Origin: Burkholderiaceae bacterium 26
GTDB lineage: Bacteria; Pseudomonadota; Gammaproteobacteria; Burkholderiales; Burkholderiaceae
DNA: 64,000 nt
Assembly (NCBI GenBank): GCA_000955795.1
Contig: JYOB01000016.1
Span: forward strand, 521,908 to 585,907
Direction of reading: 5' to 3'
Position 1 is the first letter of the stretch; each line of letters begins with the position of its first letter. The translations under genes were made by a program, and so were the position numbers. The notes beneath the pieces are model-generated. The model was given only the letters and a program-made list of their open reading frames with translations, was not told the DNA's origin and did not search any database. Below are positions 60,206 through 64,000 of the stretch, piece after piece.

Positions 60206-62590
60206 ATGACCATTCGTCATCGCATTACATTGCTGGTGGTGCTGATGTTTGCCGCGCTGGCGGCCATCGGCGGATACGCGGTCTACCAGACCCGCGGCAG
60301 CGCGGCAGAAGTCCGCCAGGTGACGGAGGGCGTGGTGCCGAGCGCGCTGGCATCGGCTGACCTCGTATCGCTCGTCAAGGATGTCCAGCTTGCGACGATG
60401 GTGCTGGTGTATGCCCCTGACGGCAACATCGTCGCGCAGGCCAGGGAGGACTTGAAAGCCAAGGAAGCGGCGCTGCGCGCTGCGTTGGACGTGCAGGCCA
60501 AGCGCGCCAATAGCCACGCGCAGGAAGGCCTGGTTGCGCAGGCCAAGGAAAGCGTGGACAGCTACGTCGAGGCCATCCAGCAGACCACCGACATGAAGCT
60601 CGCGGGCAAGGATGAACTGGCACAGGCCTTCTTGTTTGCCAACGTGGCGAGCTACCGCGACGTGCTGGAAAAGATTGTCGAGACGCTGCGCATCGAGAAA
60701 AACCGTGAGAAGGACGAGGCCATTGCCGGCCTGAACGGCAAGCTTGCGAGCACAGCCACCACCATTGGCGTGGTGAGCGGCGTGGCCATCGTGCTGCTGA
60801 CCGTTGTCGGCATGCTGCTGTATCGCCAGATCACCCGCCCGCTCACGCGCATGCAGGCCGAGATGAGCGAGATCGCCACCAGCCAGGATTTCACGCGCCG
60901 TGTGCCTGTGGGCCGCATGGACGAGATCGGCCACTCGGTCGTCGCGTTCAACCAGATGATCGAGAAGATCCAGGAGAACGCCGCGCTGCTCAAGCAGAAG
61001 ACGGCCGACATCCAGGCGATGCTGCAGAACATGCAGCAGGGCATCCTGACCGTGGTCGATGGCGGCGTGGTGCACGAGGAATACTCGATCTACCTCGAAT
61101 CGATTTTCGAGACGCAGGAGATTGCCGGCTGCAAGTTGATGGAGCTGATCTTTGCCGATACCAGCCTTGGCGCCGATGCGCTGTCGCAGGTGGAAGCGGC
61201 GGTCGATGCGTGCCTGGGGCAGGACATCATCAACTTCGCGTTCAACCAGCATCTGCTTGCAAGCGAGGTGGAAAAGCGCATGCCGGACGGACGCGTGAAG
61301 ACGCTCGATCTGTCGTGGTCGGCCATTACCGACGAGAGCGACACGATCCTGCGCCTGATGCTGTGCGTGCGCGACGTGACCGAACTGCGCAAGCTGGCCG
61401 CCGAGGCCAGCGAGCAGCGCCGCAACCTGGAGATGATTGGCGAGATCCTGGCGGTGAGCCAGGAGAAGTTCCAGCACTTCATCGACAGCTCCACGACCTT
61501 TGTGCACGAGAACGAACGGATCATCCGTCAGTATTCGCAGGCAGACAGCGCGGCCATTGCGGCGCTGTTCCGCAACATGCACACCATCAAGGGCAACGCG
61601 CGCACGTACAACCTGCAGCATCTGACCAACGTGGTGCACGAGACCGAGCAGACCTACCACGCGCTGCGCGAACCTGACACCGAACACACGTGGGATCAGG
61701 ACTGGCTGATGGAAGAGCTGACGCGTGTGCGCGAGGCCATCGAAAACTACGCCCGCATCAATGAGGTGAAGCTGGGCCGCAAGGGCGATGCAGTGTCAGG
61801 CCATGCCACGCAAGTCGCTCCCGATGTGATGGCACGCATTCAGGAAAGCCTGCGCCTGCTGGAGTCAGCCAATCCAGGCAGTCTGCACGAACTGGTTGCG
61901 ATGCGCGATTCCATTTATGAGCAGCTGCGCCTCCTGGGCAGCGAGACGGTGGACGCGCTGTTGTCCGGTGCGCTGCAATCGCTGCCGTCGCTGGCGCAAG
62001 AGCTGGGCAAGGAGCCTGTGGCCGTGCGCATCGACGACAACGGCTACCGCGTGCGCAGCGAGGCGCGCGGCATTCTGCAGAACGTGTTCATGCACCTGCT
62101 GCGCAACTCCATCGACCACGGCATCGAACCCGCCGCCGAACGCCTGGCGCACGGCAAGCCGTCTGCCGGCACGATCGACATCGACGTGGGCGTTGACCAG
62201 GGCATGCTCCAGATCACGCTGTGCGACGACGGCCGGGGTCTTGCGCTCGACCGCATTCGCAGTATCGCCATGGAGCGCGGCTGGATCGGCGCAGACCAAC
62301 ACGCGACCGACGAAGATATCGCGCAGTGCATCTTCCGCCCGGGCTTCTCGACCGCCGACAAGGTGACAGAAGTCTCCGGACGCGGGGTCGGCATGGACGC
62401 CGTGCTGGAGTTCCTCAAGCGTGAACATGGCCGCATCGAACTGCGCTTTACCGACGACAACAAGGGCGCCGCGTTTCGCCAGTTCCAGACGGTGGTGTGC
62501 CTGCCTGAACGGCTTGCGGTCGACAGCGTGAACGCTGCGCTCGGCGCGCAACGGGCAGTGCGCATGGATCTGGATAAGGAAGCATCGTGA
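60206..62590 (+). CDS. Membrane-bound CheA-like histidine kinase (HAMP, HPt, HATPase)
   Basis: 794 residues from ATG 60206. Transmembrane helix 1 (8-28), a periplasmic four-helix-like sensor (30-185), transmembrane 2 (about 188-212) and a HAMP domain. A PAS-like region (270-395) and an HPt domain follow, with phospho-acceptor His459 in [10 protein letters not shown]. The HATPase has [14 protein letters not shown] in the N box, DDGRGL, and GRGVGMDAV (G box), ending near 770. There is no dimerisation/phospho-acceptor helix of ordinary kinases and no C-terminal CheW-binding domain. It thus phosphorylates itself on the HPt like CheA, in the membrane. Partners are probably the CheX- and CheY-like proteins that follow. 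Confidence 0.85.
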   Translation: MTIRHRITLLVVLMFAALAAIGGYAVYQTRGSAAEVRQVTEGVVPSALASADLVSLVKDVQLATMVLVYAPDGNIVAQAREDLKAKEAALRAALDVQAKRANSHAQEGLVAQAKESVDSYVEAIQQTTDMKLAGKDELAQAFLFANVASYRDVLEKIVETLRIEKNREKDEAIAGLNGKLASTATTIGVVSGVAIVLLTVVGMLLYRQITRPLTRMQAEMSEIATSQDFTRRVPVGRMDEIGHSVVAFNQMIEKIQENAALLKQKTADIQAMLQNMQQGILTVVDGGVVHEEYSIYLESIFETQEIAGCKLMELIFADTSLGADALSQVEAAVDACLGQDIINFAFNQHLLASEVEKRMPDGRVKTLDLSWSAITDESDTILRLMLCVRDVTELRKLAAEASEQRRNLEMIGEILAVSQEKFQHFIDSSTTFVHENERIIRQYSQADSAAIAALFRNMHTIKGNARTYNLQHLTNVVHETEQTYHALREPDTEHTWDQDWLMEELTRVREAIENYARINEVKLGRKGDAVSGHATQVAPDVMARIQESLRLLESANPGSLHELVAMRDSIYEQLRLLGSETVDALLSGALQSLPSLAQELGKEPVAVRIDDNGYRVRSEARGILQNVFMHLLRNSIDHGIEPAAERLAHGKPSAGTIDIDVGVDQGMLQITLCDDGRGLALDRIRSIAMERGWIGADQHATDEDIAQCIFRPGFSTADKVTEVSGRGVGMDAVLEFLKREHGRIELRFTDDNKGAAFRQFQTVVCLPERLAVDSVNAALGAQRAVRMDLDKEAS

Positions 62591-63306
62591 TGGGGGCGAT
62601 TGTTCTGGCCGTGATGACTGGAGGCTTGGTCGCCGGCGTGCTGGTGTGGCTGGTCCAGCAACGGAAAGTGAATGCGATGGCGCGCACCTTGGACGAGGCC
62701 GATCGCCGTGTCGCCGATCTGTCGGCTGATCTTGTGAGGCACGCCGCGCTGGTGGAAACGGGCGGGCGCGAAGTTGTCGCGCTGGAAACCACCGTTGCCC
62801 GGATGCGTGATGCCGCTGCCGATCAGCTGGAAGTCATCGAGCAACTGCGTACCGAACTGCAGTCGGCCACGGCCGCGAAGGAACAGTGGGCGAGCCGTGC
62901 CACGAAGATTGCCGAAGAAGCGGCGCGCCTGCGCGGCCTGGCGCTGACGTTCGAGCGCTGGCATGAGCAGATGATCTCGCTCATGGAGCAGAACCACGAT
63001 ATGCACGCGAAGAACCAGGAGCTGCAATCCATCGTGCGGCATGTCGTGATCGTCTCGCTCAATGCATCCATCGAGGCGGCGCGTGCGGGCACGGCGGGCC
63101 GGGGTTTTGCCGTGGTGGCCAGCGAAGTGCGCGCGTTGGCTGCGCGTTCGGAAGAACTGTCGAAGAGCTATCGCAACAGCCTGCACCTCAACGATCTGAC
63201 TACAACCGCCACGTTCCAGGACATCCAGGCGGGCGGCAAGATGATCACAGCGTCGCTGTCGAGTGTCGAGGCGCTGGCGAGCCAGTTTCAACATCAGCTT
63301 CACTAG
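62590..63306 (+). CDS. Membrane MCP-like signalling protein
   Basis: 238 residues from ATG 62590 (GTG 62587 alternative), overlapping the kinase stop. One N-terminal membrane helix (2-20) is followed by a long coiled coil. A shortened methyl-accepting chemotaxis signalling hairpin is visible at about 130-200: [35 protein letters not shown]. There is no ligand-binding domain and no HAMP. It may form a scaffold or receptor array with the kinase encoded upstream, which lacks a sensor-coupling CheW domain. A function in chemotaxis as such is not shown. Confidence 0.8.
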   Translation: MGAIVLAVMTGGLVAGVLVWLVQQRKVNAMARTLDEADRRVADLSADLVRHAALVETGGREVVALETTVARMRDAAADQLEVIEQLRTELQSATAAKEQWASRATKIAEEAARLRGLALTFERWHEQMISLMEQNHDMHAKNQELQSIVRHVVIVSLNASIEAARAGTAGRGFAVVASEVRALAARSEELSKSYRNSLHLNDLTTTATFQDIQAGGKMITASLSSVEALASQFQHQLH

Positions 63307-63317
63307 GCAGGTTTGAC

Positions 63318-63851
63318 GTGATCCGCAGCAACGCGCAAGACAGTTTCGATCGCATTTTCCGCAAGGCCGTACGTACGCGGCTTGCGCGGCAGGCGGAAGA
63401 CCTGTGCCATATCGGCACCGCAGCCGAAGGCGACACCGTGAGCGGTGAGGAGGCCCTGATCCTCACCATCTCGTCCATCGCCTTCCGCCTGCTGCTGGTG
63501 CTGCGCTTTGATGACTCCGACGCCACGCGCGCCTACTTCACTGGTGAAGGCACGGGGCGTTCTTTTGAAGAAGCGCGCCTGGAAATCGGCAACCTGTGCT
63601 GCGGCGCGCTGAACCAGGAGCTGCTGCAGGTGTTTCCCGACCTTGGCATGTCCACGCCTTATGTGGTGAGCGCACGCTGCCTGCCGTATCTGGACGTGCT
63701 CAAACCCGGTTACGTGGCCGCCTACGCGGTCACCATCAACGACACGGTGCGTGTGGACGCTACCGTGTGCGTGTGTGCCCATGCCCCGCTGGACTTTGTG
63801 GCCGATGTGAGCGACGAAGTGGAATCCGGCGGTGAGTTGGAATTGTTTTGA
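63318..63851 (+). CDS. CheX/CheC-like protein
   Basis: 177 residues beginning at GTG 63318. The central helix EEARLEIGNLCCGALNQELL carries the ExxN signature of the CheC/CheX phosphatase family, and the pattern of a beta-sheet face (AYAVTINDTVRVDATVCV) follows. CheX-like proteins dephosphorylate CheY. The second half of the usual pair of ExxN helices is not visible, so this may be a half-active or regulatory member. It sits 12 bases behind the MCP-like gene and 29 bases before the receiver gene, so all are one operon. Expect it to act on the adjacent receiver. Confidence 0.65.
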   Translation: MIRSNAQDSFDRIFRKAVRTRLARQAEDLCHIGTAAEGDTVSGEEALILTISSIAFRLLLVLRFDDSDATRAYFTGEGTGRSFEEARLEIGNLCCGALNQELLQVFPDLGMSTPYVVSARCLPYLDVLKPGYVAAYAVTINDTVRVDATVCVCAHAPLDFVADVSDEVESGGELELF

Positions 63852-63880
63852 TTGGATAGATTGAGAACGAGGAAAGTGTC

Positions 63881-64000
63881 ATGAGCAAGATTCTGGTTGT
63901 CGATGATTCGAGCACCGTCCGCGATGAGGTGGCCGGTTTCCTGAAGAAGCACGGTCTGGCGGTGGACACCGCCGTGGACGGCAAGGACGGCCTGGCCAAG
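63881..64000 (+). CDS. CheY-like response regulator, N-terminal part (cut by window end)
   Basis: The first 40 residues read MSKILVVDDSSTVRDEVAGF, the start of a stand-alone receiver with the conserved Asp-Asp pair, followed by a helix typical of CheY. The phospho-acceptor Asp would lie past the window end. GAGGAAAG precedes the ATG. It is the fourth gene of the kinase/MCP-like/CheX-like operon and the probable phosphate recipient. Confidence 0.85.
   Translation, partial: MSKILVVDDSSTVRDEVAGFLKKHGLAVDTAVDGKDGLAK

Overview
The window is GC-rich (AT-rich only at about 23.4-23.6 kb and 59.9-60.2 kb) and looks like a replicon of a beta-proteobacterium of the Ralstonia / Burkholderiaceae type. 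The supporting signs are a Burkholderia-style trimeric porin end, the large 1,640-residue NAD-glutamate dehydrogenase, a complete pgaABCD operon, an SDR-type threonine dehydrogenase paired with kbl, and many ATGA gene overlaps. The species call is inference from gene content.

Region 1 (1-23.0 kb) is a carbohydrate island. On the + strand a porin end precedes a family-1 sugar ABC transporter (binding protein, two permeases, ATPase). Interleaved with it are an SDR, a galactonate dehydratase, an SMP-30 lactonase, 2-keto-3-deoxygalactonokinase and KDPGal aldolase, i.e. a De Ley-Doudoroff-type oxidative sugar route. A LacI regulator, a uronate dehydrogenase, a second lactonase, an orphan OmpR-type regulator and a xylose-isomerase-like TIM barrel follow. 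On the - strand lie an M66-like secreted metalloprotease lipoprotein, an aldose-1-epimerase-like protein and two tandem family-8 polysaccharide lyase lipoproteins. Three copies of TTAAGCGnTTACC, one before the transporter operon and two before the first lyase, tie the two strands into one probable regulon. I read this as a secreted glycan/glycoprotein degradation system feeding uronate and galactonate catabolism.

Region 2 (about 23.4-28.8 kb) is a mobile element made of three overlapping tyrosine-recombinase genes and a small HTH/coiled-coil gene, with no visible cargo. It abuts the C-terminal half of a MerR-TipAS regulator whose N-terminal half is absent from the window.

Region 3 (29.5-41.3 kb) is ordinary chromosome-like content: an aldo/keto reductase with a divergent LysR gene, a solute-binding protein beside an HPPD-like dioxygenase, a DUF4349 lipoprotein, an APC permease, a MATE pump, and an XRE-cupin regulator divergent from the kbl-tdh threonine-to-glycine operon.

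Region 4 (41.3-50 kb) is the poly-beta-1,6-GlcNAc (PNAG) biofilm operon pgaABCD. It is preceded by a LuxR-type regulator whose receiver lacks the phospho-acceptor Asp, and its PgaD has a C-terminal extension of about 200 residues.

Region 5 (50-60 kb) has small secreted or zinc-ribbon proteins, a UdgX-type uracil-DNA glycosylase, a PsiD-like (PSD-family) decarboxylase, NAD-glutamate dehydrogenase and two small conserved proteins. Region 6 (60.2-64 kb, running off the end) is a compact chemosensory-like operon: a membrane HPt/HATPase kinase, a membrane MCP-like protein, a CheX-like protein and a CheY-like receiver. I saw no tRNA, rRNA or CRISPR array.
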